From Cytophagales bacterium (GTDB taxonomy: Bacteria > Bacteroidota > Bacteroidia > Cytophagales > Cyclobacteriaceae), in contig JAJCYL010000333.1 in the NCBI GenBank assembly GCA_029262955.1, forward strand, positions 1-32,641: a stretch of 32,641 bases of DNA, read 5' to 3'. The translations under genes and the position numbers were made by a program. The stretch's first letter is position 1. Every line of letters starts with the position of its first letter. Below, piece after piece: positions 17,134 to 26,072 of this stretch. Under the pieces are notes generated by a model. The model did no database searches. It was not told the origin of the DNA and worked only from the letters and a program-made list of their open reading frames with translations.

Positions 17134-20100
17134 TTATTCTTCATCAATACCTAAACTCATCAGGAATGCCATCAGATCCACAAATTCGTCGTTGCTCAAT
17201 TGACCAGTTAGTCCTGGAGGCATGAGTGAAATGGGAGTCACTTCGAAATTTTCGATTTCTCCAGTTGAAATTAAGATAACATCACCGGATGTATTGCGAA
17301 TTCGTGCCCCCTCATCAGTTCTTCTATCCAGGGTTCCGCTAATGACAGATCCATCGGTTTTGGTAATGATTACCGTTTCATACCCCTGTTTAATTGCAGT
17401 ATTTGGATTAGTGATCGCTTCAAGAATAGATTCTGGTGTCATGAATGCTCCCACAAAGCTCAAATCAGGACCGAGTTGGCCTCCCTCACCATTAATTCTA
17501 TGGCAACTTGAACACAGCAGTTGTGGATTCCAATAAACCTTGGACCCTCTTCCATTATTCCCATTCAACACGGCGTCGGAAATTAATTGTTTGCGCTGTG
17601 CAGAGTCCAACATTCCAATGGGCTGAAGATCACCTGCTACTTTTAAGACATCAACAAGATCCACCAGGTCACGACCGGATGATTGTGCTATTCTGATTCC
17701 GGCAATCGCTTTTTCAGATGATAGAATTTTTCCCGAAAACTGCTCTTCTAAAATTTTGGCACCCCCTTTTTGGGTACTTAAGGTTCTGAAAACTAACATA
17801 GATTCTTCAAGGGAGTCAGCCTCAATAATAAAATTGGTCGCCGTTTCAGCGGCTTTTTCTGGAGTTGCCTTAATCCATGAGGCCAATGAGCTTGTCTTTA
17901 TCGATGGGTTAATATTTTCCTTCGCTATGGTAATCAGGAGAGTAGTATCACCAAGACTGGCAATGGCATCTCCCGCAGCGACTCGTTCAGCGTATTCGAG
18001 GGCGCCATTAGTAGCTTGCACAACCAACGCTTCTTTACCTTCCTGGATTTGCCACCTTCCATACAATTGTGCGGTTAACTCTCGAATTTTCGCTACCGAA
18101 TCCTGATGGAACAGCCGTAATATTTCTCTGTTTGTGGGGACCGCATGATTGGCTTTTGGCGCCGTAACCAAAGCTTCCAATAGTAATGTGTCTTTTGTAA
18201 CTGCTACTTCTTCTAAGATCATATCCAGTTCTCTACTTTCTCCAAATTTGGCAATCATGGTTAAAGCTTCCTGCTTCGATTCACCTTCAAACCTTCCTTC
18301 TCGGACAAAACCGGCAAGTAGTTGAGCGGCATCACTATTATTCATGGATTTTAGCGCATAGGCAGTCCTATTGAAATTACCATCAAATATTTCGTTCCCT
18401 GCCTGTAATGCGGGTAGCCATTGCTGTGATAGCTCTCTGGCAGTTAACCAAAGCATGTAATCTAAGTTGGGATCTGTTTCCAAATCGAGTGCACTCAGGG
18501 CGATGTGCGCAGCATTGGAAGAACCCATGACCCGTAAAGCGTTGATCGCCTCAAGGCGTACCTGTGGGTGTTTAGCTTTGACAAATGGACTCACAATTTT
18601 TTCACCTTCCTGAGGTGGATAGATGCGTGGAACCATGCGAATGGCAGCTCCAAGGGCATGATGATCCCTTGATTGAATCAGTTGTTCTAATAAAGCTTTG
18701 TCCGGTTCATTGAGTGCAACTCCCAACCACAAGGCCTCCAATCGATGATGATCCACCCTTCGGTCAGAAGAGGGAAGATTATTTACCCATTTTCTGATCT
18801 CTTCAGATGGGCAATCCCTGGTAACCAATTCTCTGTTCGCTTGCATTCTGGTGAACATCGTAGTTGATTTTAACATATTCAACAGCTCCGGAATTTTGGC
18901 ATTCTTCACATTACTAATTTTATTGAGAGGCCTACCTTTAGAAGTTAATCGCCAAATACGGCCGTGTACCTTATCCCTGGAAGGATGATAAAAGTCTACT
19001 TCACCGTGATCAATGATTGGACTATACCAATCAACGATGTAAATAGCTCCATCGGGACCCTGCTTGATGTCGACCGGGCGGTAAGATCGGTGCGATGAGC
19101 GGAGTAATGTCCCCATTTCTTCAGCAGCATACCCACTTCCTTTTTCAGTTATTTTATATCTGACGGTTCGGTTGGCCCGATAGTCATTAGCTAATAAACT
19201 CCCTCTGAAATTATAAGGTATATGTGAACCTGTAATGAATTCGGCTGCCGTATTTTTGGGCTTTCCAAAGATCAAACCGTCTAGAATACGATCTGACCCA
19301 ACAGCAGTATTATGTGCTGAACCCGGGAAGAGATAACTTGGTTGTTGGCTGCCCGCTCCATCAGTGGCGAAGATTTGCCCCCAATCATTCAGCGCTTCCC
19401 CCCAAGGATTCACCAGGCCTCGGGAGAAGACCTCAAGTCGCTCTGTTTCGGGTCTGAATTGCCAGATTCCACTGCCATTTAACTTCCTCGGCCCAAAAGC
19501 TGTTTCGATGAAGGTATTAATATAGATAGATTGAATGAAGTGCAGATCACCCCATGGTGTCCAGCGCATCGAATGCATTGTATGATGAACATCGCTATGA
19601 CCAAACCCGGTAAAGATTACCCTCCTTTCATCAGCCTTATCGTCTCCATCCGCATCAGACAAAAAAAGTAGTTCTGTTGTAGTGGAAACATAGGCACCTC
19701 CATCGACTGGCATCACTGCATGCGGGATTAACAGGTTTTCAGCAAAAACTGTATGCTTATCTGCCCTGCCATCCTGATCAGTGTCTTCTAAAATAATGAT
19801 TTTGTCTACTGGTTCCAGTCCGGGCTTGAGTTGTGGATAGGTGGTACTGGTTGATACCCAGGCTCTTCCTCGATTGTCCCATGTAATGCTTATGGGATTG
19901 GCAATTTGTGGATCGGCTGCAAACAAACTGATATCAAATCCCTCTTCTATGGTAAATGCATCTAATTCAGCCTGAATGTCTGGCTCCGGGATAAAGCTGG
20001 GGACCTCATGGTCGCGATACACTCTGGGCGCAGCCCATGAATCCAGCAATTCAATCTCATAGCGATGTGGCTGTGGGATATGTAATTGGGCAATTAGTTC

Positions 20101-21570
20101 ATCCTTTTCATTCGTAAGCCGAGCATAGTCATCTGTTTCGTAGGCCAAATGACCCATTTCATGTTGCCGAAAGAGATGGGTGTAAACTTTATTCAGTGGA
20201 TTAATACGAAAACGATGGAGTCTGTTTTTCTCGATAATCATCCTGCGGAGCTCTTCATATTGCTTATGGTCTGGGTTTTCGATTTTATCAGTGGATCTAT
20301 TTTCACGCCATATTTCACCATCAATTTTCACTACATGAGGTGTAGAGAGCGAAATATTGCCAACGGTACTCAATTGATCAGCTTTGAGGGTAAAGCGATA
20401 GCCTTTCGGTGTCTCTACAAAATCGGTGACTTCACAATTTTCAGAAGAAATAACCTTTCCATCCCGTGTCAGCTCCAAATTATAACCGGAATCTGACTGT
20501 GTAAGCCTGGACATAACAACCTCAGCCATTCTCCGATAACCCAAGCTATTGAGATGAATGCCATTGGTCGTAAACTCTTCACCTTCAGCTTGAACCAGGT
20601 TCTCAAATAAATCAACGTGGAGGTAGCCTCTTTTCTCAGCTTGAATCCTTATAAATTCCGAAACACGCTTCAAACGATGGTTATGAAGCTCAGGTTGTTC
20701 ACGGATGTTGTCAACTTTCCAGTGTCGGTGAGGGGAAAGTAAAACTACCTTGATCTTAGTTGAATCAAGTTTGTCAAGTAATGTCTCATAGGCTTCAGTA
20801 AACCTGTAAAACTTTTCTTCAGTTTCTGCAAATGCAGCTTCAGATCCATAGCCTAGCATGACCAAATCGGGACTTACAAGGTTAATGTGTGCCTGAAGTA
20901 CACTAAGGCCGTAGGCATCTTCTCGGTCTGGAGGTTTCCATGACTCAGTGTTCAACGCCGAGCCGAAGTCAGATCTTGCAGTACCTATGATGTCATCACC
21001 TGGCCAGCCCAGATTCCTAAAGATAAGATTTTGTTGTGGCCATCTCACGGTAAGTGCTGCTTCAAGCCAGGCAAACCTTTCCATATTGGCAATGGTAGTC
21101 CCCCCAATGAAAGCGATTCTCTGAGGCTTATTTATTTGTTCGGTAATGGTGAGACTGTCTGTGCTAAAAGGCTTTACCATTCCGCCTTCATCCCATATCC
21201 TCACCTTCCACCAGGCTGCAGTTCCCTCCGGAATGGCTTTACCTGAATACGAAATTTCATTAGTTGATTCTGAAAAACGGATTCCACTATCCCAGAGATC
21301 TCCCACGTCAGCGTCAAGCTTTTTTTTATCACTTGCCACTAGTAGCTGGTAGGCAGTTTGTTTTTCAACTGTTGGCGGCAACTGCCATTCAAAGGTTATT
21401 TGACGGAAATCTAATCCCAAAGGATTGGCAACATGTTTCGATGATGGATTGAGCACCAAACCTTCAATCACTGGCTCGGGCATCGCAGTAGGAATGCCAA
21501 CCTGAATCTTACAGGTAGTAGTAGTTAGAAGCAAAACACTTAAGCTGGTGATCAGAACATTATTCCTCAT
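17134..21570 (-). CDS. giant lipoprotein: Ig-like (rhamnosidase N-terminal-like) + SGNH hydrolase + PVC-type membrane-bound dehydrogenase + HEAT-like repeats + cytochrome c
   Basis: Lipoprotein signal MRNNVLITSLSVLLLTTTTC (ORF open to 21606). SGNH blocks RIAFIGGTTIANMERF and NGIHLNSLGYRRMAEVV. GWDNRGRAWVS-like ITWDNRGRAWVSTSTTYPQ, VDIKQGPDGAIYIVDWYSPIIDHGE. CxxCH in LLCSSCHRINGEGGQLGPDLSFVG. Confidence 0.85.
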   Translation of the reverse strand: MRNNVLITSLSVLLLTTTTCKIQVGIPTAMPEPVIEGLVLNPSSKHVANPLGLDFRQITFEWQLPPTVEKQTAYQLLVASDKKKLDADVGDLWDSGIRFSESTNEISYSGKAIPEGTAAWWKVRIWDEGGMVKPFSTDSLTITEQINKPQRIAFIGGTTIANMERFAWLEAALTVRWPQQNLIFRNLGWPGDDIIGTARSDFGSALNTESWKPPDREDAYGLSVLQAHINLVSPDLVMLGYGSEAAFAETEEKFYRFTEAYETLLDKLDSTKIKVVLLSPHRHWKVDNIREQPELHNHRLKRVSEFIRIQAEKRGYLHVDLFENLVQAEGEEFTTNGIHLNSLGYRRMAEVVMSRLTQSDSGYNLELTRDGKVISSENCEVTDFVETPKGYRFTLKADQLSTVGNISLSTPHVVKIDGEIWRENRSTDKIENPDHKQYEELRRMIIEKNRLHRFRINPLNKVYTHLFRQHEMGHLAYETDDYARLTNEKDELIAQLHIPQPHRYEIELLDSWAAPRVYRDHEVPSFIPEPDIQAELDAFTIEEGFDISLFAADPQIANPISITWDNRGRAWVSTSTTYPQLKPGLEPVDKIIILEDTDQDGRADKHTVFAENLLIPHAVMPVDGGAYVSTTTELLFLSDADGDDKADERRVIFTGFGHSDVHHTMHSMRWTPWGDLHFIQSIYINTFIETAFGPRKLNGSGIWQFRPETERLEVFSRGLVNPWGEALNDWGQIFATDGAGSQQPSYLFPGSAHNTAVGSDRILDGLIFGKPKNTAAEFITGSHIPYNFRGSLLANDYRANRTVRYKITEKGSGYAAEEMGTLLRSSHRSYRPVDIKQGPDGAIYIVDWYSPIIDHGEVDFYHPSRDKVHGRIWRLTSKGRPLNKISNVKNAKIPELLNMLKSTTMFTRMQANRELVTRDCPSEEIRKWVNNLPSSDRRVDHHRLEALWLGVALNEPDKALLEQLIQSRDHHALGAAIRMVPRIYPPQEGEKIVSPFVKAKHPQVRLEAINALRVMGSSNAAHIALSALDLETDPNLDYMLWLTARELSQQWLPALQAGNEIFDGNFNRTAYALKSMNNSDAAQLLAGFVREGRFEGESKQEALTMIAKFGESRELDMILEEVAVTKDTLLLEALVTAPKANHAVPTNREILRLFHQDSVAKIRELTAQLYGRWQIQEGKEALVVQATNGALEYAERVAAGDAIASLGDTTLLITIAKENINPSIKTSSLASWIKATPEKAAETATNFIIEADSLEESMLVFRTLSTQKGGAKILEEQFSGKILSSEKAIAGIRIAQSSGRDLVDLVDVLKVAGDLQPIGMLDSAQRKQLISDAVLNGNNGRGSKVYWNPQLLCSSCHRINGEGGQLGPDLSFVGAFMTPESILEAITNPNTAIKQGYETVIITKTDGSVISGTLDRRTDEGARIRNTSGDVILISTGEIENFEVTPISLMPPGLTGQLSNDEFVDLMAFLMSLGIDEE

Positions 21571-21638
21571 GGCATTTAAAATTAGCAACACTTTGGACAA
21601 GGCCAAACAAGCTGAAAAGAAGTCTATTAGAAGATCAT

Positions 21639-21665
21639 CTGGTCGATTTTATTGATTATTTGGTC
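21639..21665. promoter_or_regulatory. second copy of candidate TGGTC direct-repeat operator in the divergent promoter region
   Basis: CTGGTCGATTTTATTGATTATTTGGTC; TGGTC starts at 21640 and 21661 (21-bp spacing). Confidence 0.4.
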
Positions 21666-21714
21666 TATCAGTCTCTGACTTGAACAAGCCGATTGAATAT
21701 CTTTGATTTTAGGT

Positions 21715-22758
21715 ATGAAGTATACTGATCAAATACGTTTCCCTTGGTACCAACACGCCATATTTTGGTTGGCCTATGTCTTGTTTTGGAGCGTTCGGGA
21801 TTTGATTCACCATGATGATCTTGTAGATAACATTCAATTGAATGTTATAAGTGGAACATTCCATGCAGGATTAGCCTATTTCAATGTTTATGTGTTAATC
21901 CCCGCATTACTTCTAAAAAGAAAGCACTTGATCTATGTGCTGGTACTACTGGGTGCCATGAGTATTACTGCCTTCATAAATTCACAAGTTGTTGCATATT
22001 ATTTGTATGGTATTCATGATTTTCCTGAAGTAGCGGCCTTCTTCAAATCTGTCAGGGGAATAACCGTTCTTCATTTTGAGGCGTTTTTTATAGCGATCAT
22101 TACACTATCCATAATTCTCGCCAAAATCTATTTCATCAAAGACAATGACACCCAAGAGTTGATCAAAAAGAATTTAGAATCTGAACTCAACTTTCTGAAA
22201 AATCAGATTAACCCACATTTCCTGTTCAACTCGCTTAACAGCATTTATTTCCTGATTCCAAAGAATGCCAAAAAAGCCGCAGAAGTATTATTGAAATTTT
22301 CGGACATGCTCAGCCACCAATTGTATGAAGGAAATAAGGATTTTATCCAATTGGAAAATGAGATAAAGCATTTGGAAGACTATATCGAATTAGAGAAAGT
22401 TCGTCAAGGAGACCGGGTAAATGTCGATTGGTCAGTTGACGGACTGGTCAACGGCCAGCAAATTGCGCCGATGATTTTTTTGACCTTTCTTGAAAATGCT
22501 TTCAAACACGGACAGCTGTCTTCTGAATCGTCTTATAAAATTGAGGGAAAAATTGAGGTCGATAAAAATAAGATCAGTTTTAAGTTGAGAAACGACACTG
22601 GAACTAATGGCCAACCTGTCGAGAACGATAAAGGCGTAGGCCTTGAGAACACCAAGAGGAGATTGGAACTGCTATACCCTAATAGACACCAATTGAGTAT
22701 TAGCAAATCAGATACCTCCTTTGTTGTAGATTTGACGCTTGAAATAAATGAAAATTAA
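21715..22758 (+). CDS. sensor histidine kinase, LytS/YehU (His_kinase PF06580) family
   Basis: N-terminal TM helices. LESELNFLKNQINPHFLFNSLNSIYFLI H-box and GVGLENTKRRLELLYPNRHQLSI. ATG at 21715 preferred over TTG at 21703. Confidence 0.92.
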   Translation: MKYTDQIRFPWYQHAIFWLAYVLFWSVRDLIHHDDLVDNIQLNVISGTFHAGLAYFNVYVLIPALLLKRKHLIYVLVLLGAMSITAFINSQVVAYYLYGIHDFPEVAAFFKSVRGITVLHFEAFFIAIITLSIILAKIYFIKDNDTQELIKKNLESELNFLKNQINPHFLFNSLNSIYFLIPKNAKKAAEVLLKFSDMLSHQLYEGNKDFIQLENEIKHLEDYIELEKVRQGDRVNVDWSVDGLVNGQQIAPMIFLTFLENAFKHGQLSSESSYKIEGKIEVDKNKISFKLRNDTGTNGQPVENDKGVGLENTKRRLELLYPNRHQLSISKSDTSFVVDLTLEINEN

Positions 22759-23470
22759 GTGCCTGGTAGTTGATGATGAACCACTTGCCCGCGAAGGCAT
22801 TGCAGGTTATTGCAGTAAGGTTCCCTATTTGGAATTAGTGGGTTCTTGTCAAAATGCCATTGAAGCAACTGACCGACTCAATGAAGAGGCCATCGACCTT
22901 ATTTTTCTCGATATCCACATGCCGGGTATGTCTGGCCTTCAGTTAATCAAAGCCCTGAAAAACCCCCCGGCTGTGGTATTTACCACGGCTTATCGGGATT
23001 ATGCTGCTGACGGATTTGATCTGAATGCGGTTGACTACTTAGTGAAACCGGTCTCTTTTGAAAGGTTCCTGCAAGGAGCTAACAAAGTATATGAGCATCT
23101 TTTGGCCAAGAAGTCCATTAATTTGGCCCCTGGCACACAGGAGGAGTTCTTTTTTGTCAAATGTGATGGGAAGTTTGTACGGATCTACTTCAATGAAATT
23201 CTTTTTTTGGAGGGAATGAAGGACTATACCATCATTTATCGAAAGACCGAAAAGTTGATCGTATTGGTTTCAATGAAGAAAGTGGAGGAGAATCTTAAAT
23301 CTGAGGAATTCATTAGGGTACACAAGTCCTATATCGTAGCGAAGAGTAAAGTGAACTCTTTGGAAGGCAATCAACTGAAAATTAATGACCACCTGGTCCC
23401 GATCTCCAAAAGTCTAAAAGAATCGGTAGTCAATAACATTATTGGCAATAAACTTTGGAAAAGGGGTTAA
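22748..23470 (+). CDS. LytTR-family response regulator
   Basis: REC domain KCLVVDDEPLAREGI...LIFLDIHMPGMSG...VVFTTAYRDYAADGF...DYLVKPVSFERF. LytTR domain FFVKCDGKFVRIYFNEILFLEGMKDYTIIY...FIRVHKSYIVAKSKV. Confidence 0.95.
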   Translation: MKIKCLVVDDEPLAREGIAGYCSKVPYLELVGSCQNAIEATDRLNEEAIDLIFLDIHMPGMSGLQLIKALKNPPAVVFTTAYRDYAADGFDLNAVDYLVKPVSFERFLQGANKVYEHLLAKKSINLAPGTQEEFFFVKCDGKFVRIYFNEILFLEGMKDYTIIYRKTEKLIVLVSMKKVEENLKSEEFIRVHKSYIVAKSKVNSLEGNQLKINDHLVPISKSLKESVVNNIIGNKLWKRG

Positions 23471-23556
23471 ATTTGGGGCTATAGACATAATCTGTAACTC
23501 CACGGGTTCTAATTACGTCTATGAGTAAGGTAAAATAGTCAAAAACTCAACACGTC

Positions 23557-24015
23557 ATGTTCGGAAACTTATTTGGAAAGAAAAAGAAGAAGCCCAAAGC
23601 TCAATGCAGTATCTGCAAGACGCTTTTGGAACACGAAGAAGGCTTTGCTTTGAGCACTGCTGAAGTTGTGGTTTCAAAAGAATATTGGGACAACAAAATG
23701 GTAGAGCCGGAGACCATGGCTTACACCACCAACCATTTCAAAAATAAAGATGAGAATGCTACCAAAATGAGAGGTATCATTTTTGAGAAAACTGCTGAAA
23801 AAGATCAGACATGGCTTACTTGTGAGACATGCATTAAGCAGTTTGATGTAGATATGGATCAGGCCAGTGGGTATGCCTCTGAATGGTGGGCTAATAGTGG
23901 CCAGGTAGAAATGCCTAAGGCTGGAAAAGCAACTGATAACATGGAACCTTCAGAGTATGAAGATATGAGGAACTATGCCATGATGGATGCTGGAGCCAGT
24001 AAGATTCGGTTATAG
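23557..24015 (+). CDS. hypothetical protein with CxxC pairs (possible zinc ribbon)
   Basis: CSICKTLLEHEEGF and WLTCETCIKQF. Followed by a strong terminator. Confidence 0.7.
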   Translation: MFGNLFGKKKKKPKAQCSICKTLLEHEEGFALSTAEVVVSKEYWDNKMVEPETMAYTTNHFKNKDENATKMRGIIFEKTAEKDQTWLTCETCIKQFDVDMDQASGYASEWWANSGQVEMPKAGKATDNMEPSEYEDMRNYAMMDAGASKIRL

Positions 24016-24037
24016 GCCTCATCTCCAAAAGAAATTT

Positions 24038-24064
24038 AAACCCGGCTTTTGTCGGGTTTTTTTG
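24038..24064 (+). terminator. rho-independent terminator
   Basis: AAACCCG-GCTTTTGT-CGGGTTT followed by a T-run. Confidence 0.85.
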
Positions 24065-24111
24065 TATCCGATTCCCTTATTAACTCAACCAATCGTGGAA
24101 GTCAAGAAGAT

Positions 24112-24155
24112 AGCACTTCGACAAGCTCAGTGCTCGACAGGCTCAGTGTGACATT
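24112..24155. repeat. REP-like double element
   Basis: GCACTTCGACAAGCTCAGTGCTCGACAGGCTCAGTGTGACATT contains two half-units of the CTGAGCCTGTCGA family in antisense. Confidence 0.65.
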
Positions 24156-24301
24156 CTCTTTTGGGGATTTCTAACTATGTCGGAAATGACGTAGTTTTTT
24201 TATTTTGTACGTTTTGGAAACCAAAATTCCAGCCTGAGTGATGGTTAATTTGTAATTCGTGCATTATGAGAAAAATGAATTTTTCATATTTGCACCACCT
24301 T

Positions 24302-25111
24302 ATGAAGTCCTCAGATCCCATAGGCATTTTTGATAGCGGCATCGGTGGAATGACCGTGGCACGAGCAGTTAAAGACCTCATGCCGGATGAGCAAATCATC
24401 TATTTTGGTGATACGGCCCATTTGCCCTACGGGGATAAATCAGCCGCAGCCATCCAGGCTTACTCTGTCAAAATAACAGACGTTCTAATCCAACGAGGAT
24501 GTAAGGTAATCCTGATCGCTTGCAATTCTGCATCCGCTGCTGCCTTTGAATTGGTGAAAGAATATGCCGGTAAAAAGGCCAAAGTTTTCAATGTGATTGA
24601 TCCAGTGGTAGCCTATATCCGGGAAAACTATCAAAAAACCAGCATTGGGCTTATTGGCACTAAGCAAACAGTTAATTCGATGGTGTACCAAAATAAGATT
24701 GAAGAGTCCTCGAATTCCGTGAAATTGAAGGCCCTGGCTACTCCGCTACTGGTACCAATGATTGAAGAAGGCTTTATTAACAATCACATCAGCGAGGAGA
24801 TCATACATCAATACCTGGTAAATGATCAATTGAAGGACATTGAAGCCTTGATTCTAGGTTGTACCCACTATCCTTTAATAAAGAAAGAGATTGCTGGATA
24901 TTATGCGGGAAGAGTAGAGGTAATCGATTCTTCAGTTACCGTGGCAAAAGCATTGAAGGCTTATCTGGAGTATAACAATCTGGTGAGGAGTAATAAACAG
25001 TCTAATGGGGACCATTTTTTGGTGTCTGATTTTACTGAATCTTTTGAAGCGACCACCAAGTTATTTTTTAAAGAATTAGTGCATTTGGAAAAATATACCC
25101 TCTGGGAATAG
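24302..25111 (+). CDS. murI: glutamate racemase
   Basis: PIGIFDSGIGGMTVARAV, IIYFGDTAHLPYGDKS, LIACNSASAAA, LILGCTHYPLI. ATG at 24302 fits the family start. Confidence 0.95.
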   Translation: MKSSDPIGIFDSGIGGMTVARAVKDLMPDEQIIYFGDTAHLPYGDKSAAAIQAYSVKITDVLIQRGCKVILIACNSASAAAFELVKEYAGKKAKVFNVIDPVVAYIRENYQKTSIGLIGTKQTVNSMVYQNKIEESSNSVKLKALATPLLVPMIEEGFINNHISEEIIHQYLVNDQLKDIEALILGCTHYPLIKKEIAGYYAGRVEVIDSSVTVAKALKAYLEYNNLVRSNKQSNGDHFLVSDFTESFEATTKLFFKELVHLEKYTLWE

Positions 25112-25159
25112 TAAATTAGTTGAGCAGTAGTGGTTAAACACAGTCGTTATTATAAAGCC

Positions 25160-25549
25160 ATGACCAAAAACGCACAACCCTTTCTGGTAGCATTATTTCT
25201 GAGCTTAGGATGGTCGGCCTATGCACAATCTGACATAAACGTCACCTACAATGGCAACCCTATCAATTTAGATGATGGAATTGACTTATCGAAAGTCACT
25301 TATCCTTTGGTGAGATTGGAGTTGAATGCCAATGAGGAAATTCGAGGGCACTATACTCATATGGAATGGACCATCGTTCGAGGAGGGCGGGCAGTTTATT
25401 CAATGCGAGTTAACCCGGCGGGGGAAAGCGGAAAAATGAGTCTTAAAAATTTATTGGATCATGCAAGACCCGGAGATAATATCTCAATTCAACTAGGTAA
25501 GACGTCTGGACTTAAAGAAAGAAAAATAATTTCATTTCCTGTCAGTTAA
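25160..25549 (+). CDS. hypothetical exported protein (YNGxPINL paralog 1)
   Basis: Signal peptide MTKNAQPFLVALFLSLGWSAYAQ. VTYNGNPINLDDGIDL and TIVRGGRAVYSMRVN shared with the next ORF. Confidence 0.65.
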   Translation: MTKNAQPFLVALFLSLGWSAYAQSDINVTYNGNPINLDDGIDLSKVTYPLVRLELNANEEIRGHYTHMEWTIVRGGRAVYSMRVNPAGESGKMSLKNLLDHARPGDNISIQLGKTSGLKERKIISFPVS

Positions 25550-25557
25550 TAAATAGA

Positions 25558-25980
25558 ATGAGATCATTACTATTGGTTTGTCTCAGCACCTGTTTTTTCA
25601 TGACTTCTGCGCAGTCTGACAAAAAGCCTGACATAGAAATGTTGTACAATGGGGAGCCTATCAATTTGAAAGAAGGAATACAGCTACCTGCAGCAGGCGA
25701 CCCCGAAATTTTGTCAGAGTTAGGTTATACCATAGATAGCCTTCTGTTATCAAAAACAGATCCGCTTTTTAGCCGTATGCTAATGACTTTAGTAAGAGGA
25801 GGTAAAGGGATAGTTTCATTGAGATACAATGAATTAGAAGCGAGAAAAATGATTGATGCTCATGAAATTCTAGCCGCTGCTGTTCCAACAGATCACATTG
25901 TTATTGAGTGGAAGTTACGGGGAATCGCACTCAACTATTCTCCCAAAATCATGTCATTTCAAATACGAGCTAAAGAATAA
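25558..25980 (+). CDS. hypothetical exported protein (YNGxPINL paralog 2)
   Basis: Signal peptide MRSLLLVCLSTCFFMTSAQ. MLYNGEPINLKEGIQL and TLVRGGKGIVSLRYN. Confidence 0.65.
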   Translation: MRSLLLVCLSTCFFMTSAQSDKKPDIEMLYNGEPINLKEGIQLPAAGDPEILSELGYTIDSLLLSKTDPLFSRMLMTLVRGGKGIVSLRYNELEARKMIDAHEILAAAVPTDHIVIEWKLRGIALNYSPKIMSFQIRAKE

Positions 25981-26072
25981 TTGGTACCGAATTTGAAGCA
26001 ATATCACCTGATTAATTAAAAGAATAGCGCTGACGTGCCTTCACAACGACATTTGAGGAACCAAAACTCAAA

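Noticed and set aside
17222-21452. Several plus-strand ORFs (104, 62, 116, 115, 71, 68, 62 aa) antisense to the giant lipoprotein gene
   Set aside because: Antisense shadows of a long, well-supported CDS; no domains or initiation context.
21698-21705. TATCTTTG as a Bacteroidota -7 box (TAnnTTTG) for the histidine kinase gene
   Set aside because: Only ~15 nt from the nearest TTG and too close to the ATG at 21715; not reported as a promoter.
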